A stretch of DNA of 64,000 nucleotides. Source: Podospora bellae-mahoneyi. Taxonomy: Eukaryota > Ascomycota > Sordariomycetes > Sordariales > Podosporaceae. The DNA is taken from assembly GCF_035222275.1 (NCBI RefSeq), contig NC_085881.1, forward strand, positions 2,604,001 through 2,668,000. Direction: 5' to 3'. Below, piece by piece: positions 11,709 to 24,850 of this stretch; the stretch's first letter is position 1, and every line of letters begins with the position of its first letter. A program made the translations under genes and the position numbers. The notes under the pieces were generated by a model. The model was not told where the DNA came from. It was given only the letters and a program-made list of their open reading frames with translations, and ran no database searches.

Positions 11709-13748
11709 TCTTTTTTCTTGGGATACAAGGATGGAGCTCGCGGGGAATATTTTTGGTGGATAAGACAAAATAATCTTTTTGGTTTAGCTGTCTTTTTACC
11801 TTGATATATGGCGGAATTTTACATATACATGGCTTATTATCTCCAAGACCGGGGGAAGCCTAGGGGAAAGTTGGGAGGTGGTCTAGATACCTTTTTATTT
11901 GTTTTGTTTGTTGATCATGCTGGCAATGTTGATACCTTTGTTGGTATCATTGGGCTTTTGTTTCCATACTGGTCCATGATTTGTGTGTAAAAACTCTACT
12001 CTTACGACTTTGACGATATTTTATTTCTTTTTGGTTTTTTTTTGTGTTGGACATGGGATGGGCAGCATGGTGGGTTGGTGTGAAGTTAGCGGGAGGGCTG
12101 AATCACATTTGAAGTATTTTTTCCAATGATCCTGTCGTTTGCTTTTGTGTACACATGAGATGTTGGGTCACTGTATAGGATCACCCAGATGCAACACTAT
12201 TCTTACAACGCCCCCCCCCCCCAACAATAACAACGAAAAGGGAACTCAGCTGCCAGTCTGGATCACCATCTGCTGCAGGCGCTGTATTCTTTGGGAAGTC
12301 TGCCTTATTTTGATATGTCATCAGAAGCGGAAGTAACTCCGATTACTCCCGGGTCGGGCTTCGGATATGCTGGTCAGAAGATGGAGGGCTTTGCTGACCG
12401 CATGCCTACCTCTCCCGCCAGCCAACCTGTAAGAAGGGGTCCTGCTGGATGTGGTTCAACCAACTTGGCTGCTGCCCAACCGGGAATTCTTGATGATTTT
12501 ATCTGACCAGTCACTTACTAACCTACCTCGTCTTACCGACAATTACTGACGCACTCCCACCGCCCTGGCTGACACAACGAAGCTCAACAATGCAACTTTA
12601 CCGGACCCTTAACAGGGTGGAGGGTATTTTAACGCTGGGATGGATGGGGCGAAGCTACCTATCAAGTTCACCTTATAGATGACAGGTAACTGCATCATGC
12701 CAGGATCCTTTCCCCCCACCCGCACATGTTGTTCAGTCACGGGGGTCGGTCGATATCGGCTTGACCGGGGCCTATTAACGAACAAGGAAGCAAGACCTTC
12801 CACTTGGGATGATGAGGACCCTGAAGAAGAGACTGGTAGTCCTGACAAGAGAGCCCACAGACCAGTGAGTATAGTAGGACGGCTTTGGATATATATTACG
12901 GGATCGCCGAGAAAGCCTCAGGGGATTAACAGAGGGGTCTGTTGACCATCTTTTGCGCCTCTGGATGCTTTCATCACTGTCTCTGCTTTTCTGTGCACGG
13001 CCGGACGGTGTAAAGCAGCGAATTTGAAGCTTCGCAGGGATGATGGTTGACTTGTGTTACGTTCCCCGACAGATGACCTGCATGGTGGAGATGTTGGTAG
13101 ATACCCAGGGAGGCGGGGGACTCAGCCCTGTTGATGTTATCATATATCTTGATGGGCGGAAGGGAAGGAGATGTTCCTGTACCGCTAGTATACCTTTTCA
13201 CTAGAACGGGATTCGGGCAGATCTTGGGTCATTGTTCGGGTATTTTGTTCTCGTGAAGATAGATTCGTACACCTCCTCACCTGCAGGGTGTGGCTGTAGT
13301 CATTCAGAGTCCACAAAGTACCTGGCATGCCTGTCTCATCTTTACCTATCTAACAACCCTCGTCTCTCCAGGACTTTGGATGACTAACGGGAAAAAAACA
13401 TATACTTCCGCCGCCAAAGGAGAATTTAAAACCTTTAACAATAGCAGCAGTGGACAATTCACAAATCACAACCACCAATCCCTTTGTAAGTAGGTTTATA
13501 AACACATTTCCATTCTTTCCCGGAATAAGGTAGAGCCAAAACTCTAAAACAAAAAGTATATACAACTGAATCCTCCTCAAATCCCATCCCATCCAAACTG
13601 ATGCTGATGATTTATCCCCCCCCCCCCCACCCCCCAAAACGCAATGCTATGCTATGCCATGCCAAAAAAAAAGAAAAAAAAACCCTTCTTTTCCTCCCAA
13701 ATTTTTCTTACATCTCCCCCCCTTCCAAGAATTCTCAAAGAGAGAAAC
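11709..13748. other. 2-kb convergent intergenic with homopolymer runs
   Basis: Between the Zn2Cys6 factor and the LPMO stop codons. No gene supported. There are poly-C runs at 12211-12222 and 13616-13628 and an A-rich tract at 13664-13682; the last two lie in the likely 3' UTR of the LPMO. Confidence 0.45.
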
Positions 13749-14804
13749 TCAGATGCACTGGCTGTAGTAAGGGTTGAGAACAGTGCAAGTAGAGCCGGAA
13801 GCGCAGACGGTAGGGCCAGTCCAGCCGTTGCCACCGCACTGTCCCCACTTGGGAGCAACACCAGCACCGCCGGTAGGAGCGGGAGCGGCAGAGGTGGCAG
13901 GGGCGGAGGTGACAGTGACGAGGGTAGTGGTGGGGGGCTGGACGACAGGGGCGGAGGAGGTGGTGACGACGGGGGCGGCGGTGGGGGTGACGACGGGAGC
14001 GCCGGGGAGGGTGGCAGAGGCGGTGCGGGTGGCGGTGGACTTGCTCTGGGGGATGGAGCTGACGGCGCCGGCGATGAGGGCAGGGCCGGGGACGGGGTAG
14101 TTGGGGCTGGCGACGAAGGGGTTGAAGAGGATGCCGGCGTCGTTAGCGCGGTAGAGGGAGGTGCCAGCGACACCGGCGGGGGAGTTGTTGCCGTTGCCGA
14201 CGATGCGGAGGTTCAGGCACTGGGGATAGGCCTGGGCGCCGTTGGGGGAAGAGCCGCCGTGGAGGGCGATGATCTCGTGGCGGAGGACGTAGTTGCCGGC
14301 CTTGAGGTCGGCGGGGATCTGGACGAGCCAGCTGTTGCCGTTGGCACGGAGGTCGTCGGCGGCCCACGTGCGGGTGTTGGGGTTGTAGCCGGCACCGCCG
14401 ATCTTGAACCAGCGGAGGGAGGTCTTGTCGACGGTCTCGCAGGGGCCGTTGCAGTTGGCGAGGTAGTCGATGACGGGGCCGACGTGGGACTCGGGCCACT
14501 CGGGGGTCCAGACGATGGAGATCTTGTCACCGGCGTTGACAGTGGCAGAGCCGCCGCCAGGAGCAGCAGACTTGTGGCAGATGATGTCGGTGGTGCCGAA
14601 GTTGTTGGGCTCGACGAAGCCGTTGTCCTGCTGAAGAGCAGACCAGCCGATCACGGTAGGGGGGTTGGGCTGGTAGAAGTGGGTTGTCGGGTCATAGTTC
14701 TGGTAGTAGACACCGTTCACGATGATGTGGGAGACGTGGCCGTGGGCGGCAACGAGGGCAGCACCCGAGAGGGCGGCGAGAAGGGTAGCGGCCTTGTTAG
14801 ACAT
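13749..14804 (-). CDS. AA9 lytic polysaccharide monooxygenase with CBM1
   Basis: A secreted copper enzyme that oxidatively cleaves cellulose. It is a single exon of 351 aa. The signal peptide [20 protein letters not shown] is cut before His21, which becomes the N-terminal His of the histidine brace (HGHVSH). The second copper His is in WPESHVGP (His107). The AA9 signature His182...Gln191-x-Tyr193 is intact ([15 protein letters not shown]), with Tyr193 axial to copper. After a Thr/Ala/Pro/Val-rich linker (about 246-317), a C-terminal family 1 cellulose-binding module ([15 protein letters not shown]...YYSQCI) completes the protein. A 3n frame upstream of the ATG is noncoding: it would put about 60 unrelated residues before the signal peptide. 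Probably cellulose-induced and carbon-repressed, by family; not proven here. Third-position GC is very high, typical of strongly expressed secreted enzymes. Confidence 0.96.
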   Translation of the reverse strand: MSNKAATLLAALSGAALVAAHGHVSHIIVNGVYYQNYDPTTHFYQPNPPTVIGWSALQQDNGFVEPNNFGTTDIICHKSAAPGGGSATVNAGDKISIVWTPEWPESHVGPVIDYLANCNGPCETVDKTSLRWFKIGGAGYNPNTRTWAADDLRANGNSWLVQIPADLKAGNYVLRHEIIALHGGSSPNGAQAYPQCLNLRIVGNGNNSPAGVAGTSLYRANDAGILFNPFVASPNYPVPGPALIAGAVSSIPQSKSTATRTASATLPGAPVVTPTAAPVVTTSSAPVVQPPTTTLVTVTSAPATSAAPAPTGGAGVAPKWGQCGGNGWTGPTVCASGSTCTVLNPYYSQCI

Positions 14805-14935
14805 GGTGAAGAGATGTGTGTGCTGAGTCTCACTCTGAAATGAATAGGTGAGGATGTTTGACCGTGGGCTGGTGATGGCTGGGAGTGCTGATCGACGGAT
14901 GAAGAACCAGAACCAAGGGTGACAGCAACGGCGAT

Positions 14936-14942
14936 CTTTATA
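14936..14942 (-). promoter_or_regulatory. TATA box of the LPMO gene
   Basis: TATAAAG on the minus strand, about 135 nt upstream of the LPMO start, followed by a short leader. A strong TATA box fits an inducible secreted enzyme. Confidence 0.65.
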
Positions 14943-17900
14943 CTCGATGGCTTTGGGCATCTCGGTCCATGTTACCGCAGCATTCACGACATATCACGTC
15001 CAGTGAGGTGGACCAAAGGCGTTCTGGGTGTTCATGGAGGAGGTCTGGGCGCGGTGCTAGCGGAGCATGAAGGAGGGCATCCCGGGGCCGAATCGATCAT
15101 CGGCAATGATGTTGAATGACAAGGGGCGACCAACCAAGGGCAGTGTGGGGTAGGCGAGGCCGTGGTGATGGAGGCTCAAGGCACCATGCACCCCAACCTG
15201 GGGAGCATGCGGTCAGGTAGCGAGCTTCCCAAGAGTCTGGTCCAATTTGGGGTGCCCTGTTTGCACATGTTGACGCCACCAAAATGGGGGAGACGGCGGC
15301 AGGGAGGCCGGTGACAAGACAAAGCTGCTTGGAATCCGAGGTCGACTGAAGGAGATATCGGACTGCCTTCCCGCCTTGGAGCCCGGGGAAGAGAGCCTCA
15401 AGAGGGATCAAGAAACGATGTGATTGGCGAAGGCTGACAAGAGCTCGATGCTGGTTCCTGGCAGAGAGTTCAACGCTCTGAGGCACCAAACCGGATTAGG
15501 ATTACTTGGATCGTGGAGAGGCTCTTCCGTGCCGTCTTGGGAAAGACGAGCGATCCAGGGGAACAGGGGGGTGGTCCCACTTGGTTTGTGGGGAAAATGT
15601 AACGGCGTTTCAACTTAGCGCGCCGTAGGGAGGTGGTATTGGACGGTCATGGACGGATGAATTCGGTGACATCCGAGAGGTGTAGAGTTGCAGTCTGAAT
15701 TCAGGCAAAAAGTTGGCAAGCCTGGCAGTGGAGCGGATAATCCAGGTCGACACAAGCGACCTCGCCAGAGACAGGTCGGGGATGCCCTCAGCCTGCGCTG
15801 AACCCGACTCCAAGGTTCTCGCAATATCGAGGTCGCTTTAGTTCGACGGGCTCAATACCGAGTCGCAGCACGGGAACGGGAGAGCTCGTGGTTGACAGTT
15901 TCGGCTAAAGAGTAGCGCTCCCAGCAGACAACGTGGTGGACGGCATTTTGCATTGACGGCGTGGGGAAGGCAATGGGAAAAGTATAAGATGGCCTGCTTC
16001 CAACCAAATTGGAGGACGAACAAGGCGAAACAGCTTCCCCCAGCTTCTGCGGTTCGCATGGAGATCGTCGCCGATAGTGCCTGCCGCCACTGTTCTCGGC
16101 CGCTTAAACGCTTTAGCCAAGACTTCGTCTGAAAAAGGGGGCAAGAAGGCTTCACTCTGGTAGTGCATAACGCCATCATCTGTTCCAGCTTAACTTGCAC
16201 TTGGCTTGCAAAGGCTCGAGCTTCACATCTCGCGAGAGGCTCGGCAGCAGGAATTTCAGATCAGATGGCCAAGTTCACGCGCGGCTTCCCGGCGCGGGCT
16301 CCTCCACGACCGCCACCGTCCCGTCACTCCGATGCTACTATCCACCACAGAGGCCCACATCGACTACAACGATTCTCCTCTATTGTCTCGAATCTTCTAG
16401 TTTTTGATTTTTCTTGTCCTGCTGACAGTCTCTTTCTTTTCAAGATTTTCATTCATGTCGATGTTGTTGTTGACTATGGCGATGATGTTGATATGATGCC
16501 CTCACTGTGGGCGACTTGAGAAGTTGGAAGGGCCGGCCCTGAGGTTCATGTGTGACTCTGAGTTTTGAAGGAGTTCCCATTGTGAGAGCTGTGGAATCGC
16601 GCCATGTTTGCCCGAGCAGCACACCCTCTCGGACGCAGGTCTACCCACCACTGCCCCGTTTCGGCTTCGTTGTCCAAAACAAAACTGGCCATCATCTCTA
16701 GCTTGCAAGTAAAACATCCGACAGCGCTTCATGGAGCGTTGGATATGTGCGCGTTCAAGTGGAGAGACATAATTATCATTGGTGGAATGCGTGCCCGGTG
16801 TAAAATGCATGCTGGTGGTGATGATGCTACTCCTATCGCGAGAGAGAAACTGGGCTGCAATGAGAAGCCAAAATCACCCTATCTTGAAGCTAATTCAGCT
16901 AGCACCCGACTAACTCGAAAAACTGCGCTGTCATCTCTTCCCAGGCCGGTTTTCTTGTTGGGGATTTCAAGAATAGAATATCAACCATTATGAGGTTGAG
17001 GTCCTCAGGTTTCGAATTCAAACACCTCGCTGCCTCCCTGTCTTTCTCGTGACATCAGCCACATCATCAAAACCAACATCGTAGATCAGGCGTCGGCATC
17101 GGTCAAACAAATCACCATGACAATGTCCAAGATCTCATTGATATCGAATGCAAGGAACCGCCCAGCAAGACCTGTTCACGTATCTTTGCTGGAAAGCAGG
17201 CCTAAAACGCAAAATGGGCCATAATCGACCAAGAGACTCGTCCCAACATTGTATTTCGTTTGGGAGCAAGCGACTGTAGTTGGGGTCGAGAGCCGCTACT
17301 TTAGCTTGATAGGGGTCTTTTCAGAGGTGGGTGAGCAAGCGACGGGAGCAGAGAAACAAGTTGCGAGAAGAGAATCTTCAAGGACACTTTCCACAATTGT
17401 CTGTGGGGGCGTTTGGCAGCGTGCCATTATCACCGGGGTCTGATGGCCGGAATGGGAAGAATGTCACCAGACCTATGGAAGACGGTGAGAGAGGGGACGT
17501 CTTGGACACAGGGATGGGCGGCCGCCGTTCTCACAGAAAGTAACCATGTATGTCTGCAAGAATGATTAACAGGCATTATAATTACTAACAGGCCTTCCAA
17601 ATAGCCAGTATATCTTCTTACAAATGAATCACCGGGTCTCTAAACGTAGTTGTGGAGCAGCAATACCTCAGACTTCCGACTGTTTCTCCCCTGTCGGTTG
17701 ACAGAGCATGCAGACTTTCCAAGGAAGATTGGCGCCTGAGGGTCGGCTTCTGGAGCAAGATAAGCAACCTCGAAGCTACGCCATCGTACGTGTCACGCTC
17801 AGGAGTCTGGCTGCAGGCTAGGATAGTACCCTGACAGAAGTATCATGGTGACGACAGAATGCATTTGGTAGAATCAATGCTAATCTCATCAACCTACCGA

Positions 17901-18135
17901 CCCAGAAGCCCCAGTCTCAGCAAAAACACCATCCCAACTCCAAACGCCCTACCAAAGTGTGTACAATATGTTCCCTCAAATCGCATCATGGTGTCCAACT
18001 GGTCCAAGGTCTTGGCACAGATCAGTGCCGCATCCCCAGACTCGGGGCTCGAATCAGAACCGGTTGCTTCATCCGCACCCTTGCTGCCAACGGTCGATCC
18101 CGCCCCCACCATGCCGGCAATCTCGACTCCACAAC
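14943..18135. other. 3.2-kb gene-poor interval upstream of the LPMO
   Basis: No supported coding region on either strand; frames are short and of random composition. The part next to 14943 is the LPMO upstream control region and contains SYGGRG-type (CreA-like) hexamers such as GTGGGG near 15146, which are too common to count as evidence. A noncoding transcript cannot be excluded. Confidence 0.4.
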
Positions 18136-19281
18136 TCAAACAGAGCTCCCGACGACATTCCTGTTCTTCAGTCTCGTATATCCAGCTCTGTTGTATCTCC
18201 TCAAACATCTCGAGCCTCCCCAAAACACCGCCGCTGCTAACCCCACGAGGGACGCAAACAGCAAGAACAGATGCTCACCAATAGCCAAGAACATCTTGTT
18301 ATCCCAGTTCACCCAAGTCCCACCTCTTTCCTGGGTAAAAAAGATCCACTCGTCCGCCTCCGGCCTGTCGTCCATGATCAACCGGTAACCTCTGTGTTCC
18401 ATCTCGGGATCTGCCCCAGGCTTCGGCAGCAACGAGTGGTACTTTTCCCACACAGCCGTTTCGAACCACTGCCCACTCGCAAAACTGATGGTGATGTAAG
18501 GAAAGAGATAATTCCAGTCGTACTCCATCAGTGACATTGTAACGAGGTTCCAGAACGGGTGACGAGGCTTCGACGCAAGGATGTTGTTCGAGAGAGCTCC
18601 GCGGCCGCCGTCGGTGATCCAAAACGGATAGTATAGTAGAGGTGTCAAGTCCGTTTTGCAGCCCTGTTGCAGAGTATTATAAGTATCTTGTCCAGCTGAA
18701 GGATGGGGAAAACCACTGACATTGTCCAGATCCATGTATATTCCCCCATGATGATACAGCAAAAAGTACCTCACGGCATCCACCCTCTGCACCTTGTACC
18801 GATACCCATCATACGTCCTCAAAAACCAAGGGTATTCCCTTTCGATAAATTCTCTCGAGGTTCGTTCGGTCCACAACTATCATCACCACCCAAAGTCAGC
18901 ATTCCCATCCCCGTCATTTACACAACCCCCACCTGTACCACCACACAAACCTACCTTAAACTCCCACCCCGGATGCCTCTCCACACAGCCTCCCCTAACC
19001 CCCTCCCAATCCCCCGGTAAACTATCATTCCCCGGTTCCTTCCAATTGTGAAAAACCTGATGCACGATCTTTGGAATATGCTGAACCCTCTTCCCTCCCC
19101 CCCCCAACAACCCATGTCCATCCTGGTTATACGCCTCAAGCGCATCCGCCTGCCGTAGCTGAATCCCGGCATGCTGGAAAAAGAGGCCCACAAACGCCAC
19201 CAACCGCGCGAGAATGTACACCGTTCCAGTCAACAACACCACCGCCCAAAGGATGACGGATATCTTGATCGAGATTCGCAT
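18136..19281 (-). CDS. GT32-type mannosyltransferase, MIPC synthase-like
   Basis: Model: complement(18136..18876, 18955..19281), 355 aa. A 78-nt intron joins WEFK to LWTERTSREF in phase 0. Residues about 8-30 (ISVILWAVVLLTGTVYILA) are an N-terminal membrane anchor. The GT32 core starts at IPKIVHQVFHNWK and carries YKVQRVDAVRYFLLYHHGG followed by YMDLDN, with the DxD metal-binding motif at Asp158-Asp160. A second hydrophobic segment lies near the C-terminus (HLFLLFASLVGLAAAVFW), as in Sur1/Csh1-type inositolphosphorylceramide mannosyltransferases of the Golgi. That assignment is by layout; a different GT32 substrate is possible. The next gene upstream is another membrane-anchored glycosyltransferase on the same strand. 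Confidence 0.85.
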
Positions 19282-20319
19282 CTTTTGTCTTTCCCCGTCC
19301 ACTGTGCTCGGTCGGTCGGCTGGCTCGTCGCGGGGGGGGCAAAAAAGTAATATATGTAAGGATAGCAAGCAGCAAACACCAAAAGCAGATACCCACACGA
19401 AATCAATGCGTCACATCCAAAATGGCTCTCTCTGCATCAACAACAAAAACAATGTTGCCAAAAGGAGAAAAAGGCAGCGAAACAAAAAGTGATGTCAGTC
19501 CCAAAAACTTCCCAGGCAAACCCCCGCCCTAAATTTCCCGCCCAAAATCCGACGTCAAAGTAAAAAGGGAGAGACAGAACCCCCGAGCCCAGGCCAAGTT
19601 TAAAGTTCAGCCTCTCTCCCTTCCCGAGTTCCTGCCGCTCCCGAGACATGCACCTCCCTTATTACCGATAAGGGAGGGCTGGAAGCACCCGGGATTCCCG
19701 AACCCGAACTTCCAACACTTTCAAGGCAGGCACCCAGATCCACGAACAAAAACGCAAGACCGTTTGCGTGGCTGCGGCTGTGTATTGCTCGCACCGCATG
19801 TACCTCCTCCCCTTCCACACACATGGGGGACATCGTTTGTGCAACCTGCACCACGCGCGCTTGCGCACTGTACGAGCAGCACAGCAGCACCCTTCGGCTG
19901 GCGCTGAATCACGATCGGCCCTGAGAATGACAAATGACAGACATGTGTCCGGGCTTGTCTTGGCATTAGCCCGGACAAAGAATTGACAGGTTGCGGTGAC
20001 TGCTATTGCAATTATTAGCTCTATGGTCATGTTCTAATCTATCCGAAAAGTTCCCCAAATCCCTCCGGTGGTTTAAGCCTCACTGAGCATCCTTCCCGTG
20101 TTGCTGTCTCAGTGTCTAATTTGACGATGTATAATCGCTGGCTGTGATGCCACCAGCCCCTATCGCTGTACACCAGTCAGCATCATCCAACTAACAGCGG
20201 CCAATGAGTCCAATCTCACCTTATCAATACAGCCTCAACTTAATATCGCTATGCCTAGCACTTGAGCTCAACTCCAACTCCACATCCACTCTATGCTTTC
20301 GTAATCCTTCGTTTGGTGA
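19282..20319. other. 1-kb intergenic between glycosyltransferases
   Basis: Upstream region of the GT32 gene and 3' flank of the next glycosyltransferase. No gene seen. Confidence 0.4.
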
Positions 20320-22123
20320 TCAATCCCTCCTACTTTCATACCCATCAAACGTAGGACACTCCCTCTCCAGCTTCCTCACCCTTCTAATATTAAACCCCGA
20401 CACCTTATCCTGCTCCTTCACTTCTTCCCCCACTATCATCCACGGACTGACATGACACCTCCCCGTGGATGACTCCCACGTCCAAGCGATACACTTCTTG
20501 AAAGCCTTTTCCGTGCACTTCTCCATGCAATCCTGCGCCGACGCAACATTCTCATGCGTGTAAACAGCCTCATCCACCGGCCCAACATAATCCCAGTCTA
20601 AAGTCCAAGCATCCACCTCTGACTCAAACGGCGGCGCAGACCGGAAAATAACACACACATCCGGCTCTGGCTTCCCCCAAGCCCAACCGGTCCCGGTACT
20701 AGCGCGAAACCGCCGGTTGTACTCGGCCAAGCACTCCCACTCACTCTTGACATCCCGCAGCACAATCCTCGACATCTCCTCCCTCTGCTTCGGATCCTTG
20801 ATCGTCTTCTTCGTCATTTCAGGATCCCACCTCCAAGGAGCAGGAACCCCATAAATCTTCCACAAATCCAACCAAAACACCGGCTCCGTCACATTCCTAA
20901 AATGCTCCCCAACGTCCCTCATCATCTCCGGCTGAGGCAACGTGTGAAAGCTTAAGATAGGAGAACACATCCTGTCCCCTCTGATTTTACTCCTCCTCGG
21001 CGGCTCCCCATTGAACAAATACGCATACCTCTCATCCAAATAAATTCCCACCCTAATCAGCGCCTTCGCCAACAACCGATCCCCCCAAACCTCATCCAAG
21101 CTCTCCAAATAACTCGTCTTGAGCGCCTTCGGATTCTCCTTCACCAACGCCCTCATCGCCGCCTGCGACAAGATAACCGCCGACCCCCCATGCGCAAACC
21201 TCGCCCGAAAGTCACCCACGGCATTACCAAGATAGTGCTTCTCCTCCGGATCAAAATGTCCCAAAAACCTCTTCACACTCGTCTCCACCAGAAAAGTATC
21301 ATCATCCACCAGCAAATACCACTTCTTGTCCGGCCACCTCTGATACGCAAACTCCAGCCCAGGTATAAACTTCAACGCGTCCAACTCCCACCCAAACTCC
21401 TTTGACAACCCCCCCGCCAGCTCCTCATCCTTCGCCCCAACAGCAGCAGTCAACCTCTCATACTTCCCCACCCTCTTATGCCCCAACAAACCCCCCAAAA
21501 TCGGATTCTCCAACCCCCTCTCCACCATATCATACACCTTGACCACCCTCTCCCCCCCATCACCCAAAACCATCTCCCCCTCATAATCGGCAATCACAAC
21601 CACCTCCCCCCACCCCCTAACACTCTCAAACCAAGCCGGAACCCTCCCCCGAGTCCCATACCCCGTCTTCAACACAACCCCCACATCCCTCCCCCAATCA
21701 ACCTCGTACTCTGGCCTCTCCCTCAAAACCCACTCCTCACTTGGCCTTCCCCCGGTCACCAGTCTCTTCCAGTTCCACCTCACCCCCAACCTCAGCGTGG
21801 AATCATACGGCAGCACCGCCGCCCCGAGCAAAAAGCAGACAATGGCAAAAAGGGGAAAAGACAGCCAGTTTGACTTGAGGAAGCGGATCGCTCTCCTCAG
21901 GGGCCTGGGGAGGAACCTCCTTGTTGATCGTCGACGACGGGGGGTCCACCCAGAGCCCTGGGCGATGTTGGCGTAGGGGTTGGCGGTTTGGGGATGGGAT
22001 TGTGGAGGATGTGATGGTGAGGCGATTGGGGGTTCTAAAGAGGTGTGTTAGTCCACACGATAAAAAGGGGAATGGGGGGGACATACCACCGAATAGTCCA
22101 CGGACAAAGTCAGACAGTGTCAT
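20320..22123 (-). CDS. Fringe-like glycosyltransferase with C-terminal PAN-like domain
   Basis: Model: complement(20320..22034, 22087..22123), 583 aa. The first exon has 37 nt (MTLSDFVRGLFG) and the 52-nt intron has a CTAAC branch site. The layout is type II: a Pro-rich, then Arg-rich cytosolic tail (TPRRRRSTRR), then one membrane span (SFPLFAIVCFLLGAAVLP, about 69-86), then a lumenal domain. The fringe/GT31-like core has WYLLVDDDTF with the Asp triad at 256-258, RFAHGGSAVILSQAAM, and ESLDEVWGDRLLAKAL. The C-terminal 65 residues (AQDCMEKCTEKAFKKCIAWT and a later SGFNIRR) resemble a PAN/Apple-type cysteine fold. Substrate unknown; a Golgi role in protein or lipid glycosylation is likely. Confidence 0.83.
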
Positions 22124-22746
22124 GGTGAAAACCTCCCCTCTCTCTGCTTGCGGCTGGTTGACTCGGAGACCGAACACAAATCCAGTGGAATGAAGAAGCC
22201 TCTCATGAAAAAAGCAATTAAACACTGTACTTTCATAACCCCATACCCATCATAAGAAGAAACCTCAAATGAAAGAGATAAAAAAAAAACCCCAAGCAAG
22301 CGGAAAGATAACAATCAACAAAGGTATGCTCAATGCCTTGCTTGCCTTGTCCAACCGAGAAAAAAGAAATTAATGTTGGATGATGATGGTCAATTCTCCC
22401 AAAAATAAAAGTGAGAGAGCTCAAGTTCAGGCAACGCGCATTGCGCCTTGGCACTGCTGAGCAGTCGCGACTTGGATTTTGCTGCAGGGGTGGTGTTGCT
22501 TGAGTGCAGACGCTCGGACCATATCACCAACCCCCCTTGAAGGAAGGAGCCCCTGAGACAACAATGGCAAGAGCAAACCTCTCGAACTTCAAACTATAAT
22601 AATTGCATGTGAGGAGGATACAAGGCTCATGGCGGCTACTCCCAGAATTCAATGGATTTCTTCTATTCCCTACTTGATTTTATTTTTGCCCACAATAGAT
22701 CGACAGACCTTTGATCTCTAAACCTTATACCCCCTCCCTCTCATCC
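22124..22746. other. Intergenic, GT31-like promoter and frs1 3' UTR
   Basis: About 620 bp between the start of the fringe-like gene and the stop of frs1, both on the minus strand. No gene seen. Confidence 0.4.
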
Positions 22747-24850
22747 TCAAAGGAACACCTCAAGGTTAATCTCCAAAGTGCTCACCGGGTATCTCAGATC
22801 AAACTTCTCCAACACCGTCGGGTGCAACACACCCAACTCGCCAATCCTCTTCAGCTCACCGCCCAACCTCACATAAATCGCAGCCGCCCTCCCCTTGAAG
22901 AAGGTTGGCTCGTCAATCTCCTGGATGAAATACCCATCGGCCTTGCTTGGGTTCTCCTTGACCGCATAGTCGATGCTCTTGCCCTCTAGGCCCTCCTCAT
23001 GCGTTACAAAGGCAACCTTCAGCATCGTCATGACGCGGTCCAGCAAGCCGTGTACGATTTCGAAACCGCTCGTCTTGCCATAGTAAGCAGCCGCCCACCG
23101 CCTCTCGTTTCTCGCCTTGCGCTCAAGGGACTCATCCTTGAAGACGACATCCGCCGACTCGATGATCTGGAGAGGCAGCTTCATCGCTTTGTTTTCGCTG
23201 AGCGTCTTGAGGAGACCTGGGAGGAGGGATGTCCGCGCGACTTGATACTCGACGGTTCTTGGGTTGGCGAGCTTGACGGCGGTTTTGCCATCATCGACAC
23301 GGTTAAGCCACTCGAAGTTCTCCTCGTGCGAGCAGAGAATGAGAGGCATGACCTCAACCCAGCCGGCCATGGCGCATTCGGTACGGACGATATCGCTGAG
23401 CTTGTTGATCATGAGAGGCTTGCCGATGGTTACAGACCTGTTTGGTGATGAGCGGGGGAGGCTGTTGAAACCGTAGGCGATGGCAACATCTTCCATCTAC
23501 ACCAAATTGTCAATATCCCATACCGAACCTTGAGAAAACGAGAACAGCTTACCACATCGCAGGGGTGCAAAACATCGGCACGGGTTGGTGGCACAGTAAC
23601 CTTCACAAACTTGGGATCCGAAGATGGTTCAGCCTTGTACGCCATCTTGCTCAACAACTTGCAGATAGACGCGGGGGACTCGCTCAGGCCAGTAACCTGG
23701 TTCAGGTAGTCAACCTCGACATCCATAGTGCGGGCAGCCAAGCTTGGCGTTACCCGGGTGGTGCCGTTGTGCTCGGAAATCACCTTGACAGGCTCGATTG
23801 TGAAGGGCTCGGCGCAGTACTGAGAGAACATGGCGACCATGATGTTGCAGACAATATCCAGCTTGGTCTGATCGGTTGCAGTCATGTCGATGAAGACATT
23901 CTTGGTATCGAGGGTAATCTTGGAGCGCTCGCTGTTGATGATGGGGGGAAGAGAGCAGATCTCTCTGTTCGCGTCAAGGATAACCGGGTAGACGGGCTTG
24001 TCGCGAAGGATGTGGAGGTAACGACCGAGATGTCTGTCGGTCTCGTAGAAGCTCATGAGCTCCTCACCGTTGATCTTCTTGGTCTGGTTCAGGGGGACAA
24101 AGTTGATGTCCTTGGGTGGGAGGGCCTCGTAGGTGAAGGGGCCCTGGATTGTGTCGAGATCGTGGGTACCGATGCTACATCCCAACCGTCAGCATTCTAT
24201 TCCTTCTGCGCAAAGCCAGCCTCGATGCCGAAGTCGGAGCCACCACACGTACGCAACCAGTGTTCGTTGTCTCGCAAGGTTTTGGTGGAGCTTGTCCTGC
24301 AGGCTGATGAAGGAGTCGTAGGAGTCCTGGGTGAACTTGATGTTGCGAAGGATCGCGCCGGCAGCATAGGGGCGGACCTGCTCTGTTTCCTTGGTGATGG
24401 TGAGGGTCTGCATCTTGTCCTCTGGGATGTCGGCCAGCTTCCAGTTTGGTGTCCCGTGTTTCCCGCGGAAGATGTTTAAGTGCATCGCAATTCCTGAATA
24501 GTTCCTCTCAGCATGTCTTTTCCCCTTTTCCAAATCTCCTCCCTAAGCCTCCAACCAAAAAGGGGGGCGTCATACCCTCGAAGCACAACATATCATAACG
24601 GTTGGCGGGAATCTCGATCGCCAACTCGGGCTTCTGATCCTTGGGGCGCGAGGGGTCATTCTCGGTGTCCTTGTCGAGCTCAATGCCAAAGTCGAAACAA
24701 AGCTGCTGGAAGCTCTCCTCGGTGAACCTGTTTCCCAAGAACAACAATCGGTCAATCTCCTCCTGGTCATGGTGGGGTAAGCAGTGCGCAATCTTACTGC
24801 TCGCCGAGCTCTTCAAAGAGCCGGTACTTGTCGACGTTGATGGTAGGCAT
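22747..24850 (-). CDS. frs1: Cytosolic phenylalanyl-tRNA synthetase beta subunit
   Basis: The beta chain of the alpha2-beta2 enzyme that charges tRNA-Phe. Model: complement(22747..23496, 23553..24174, 24253..24493, 24576..24727, 24798..24850), five exons, four introns (56-82 nt), 605 aa, all phases consistent. The N-terminus [20 protein letters not shown] matches the eukaryotic beta subunit start. Then come [15 protein letters not shown] (B3/B4 tRNA editing region), [20 protein letters not shown], the B5 region [15 protein letters not shown], and the catalytic-like core [32 protein letters not shown]. Yeast Frs1 has 595 aa. No mitochondrial leader is present, as expected for the cytosolic enzyme. 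Confidence 0.95.

Noticed and set aside
13644-14843. 399-codon plus-strand frame rich in Gly, Asp and Val over the LPMO
   Set aside because: It is antisense to the LPMO gene and arises from its high third-position GC; composition is low-complexity and no domain is present.
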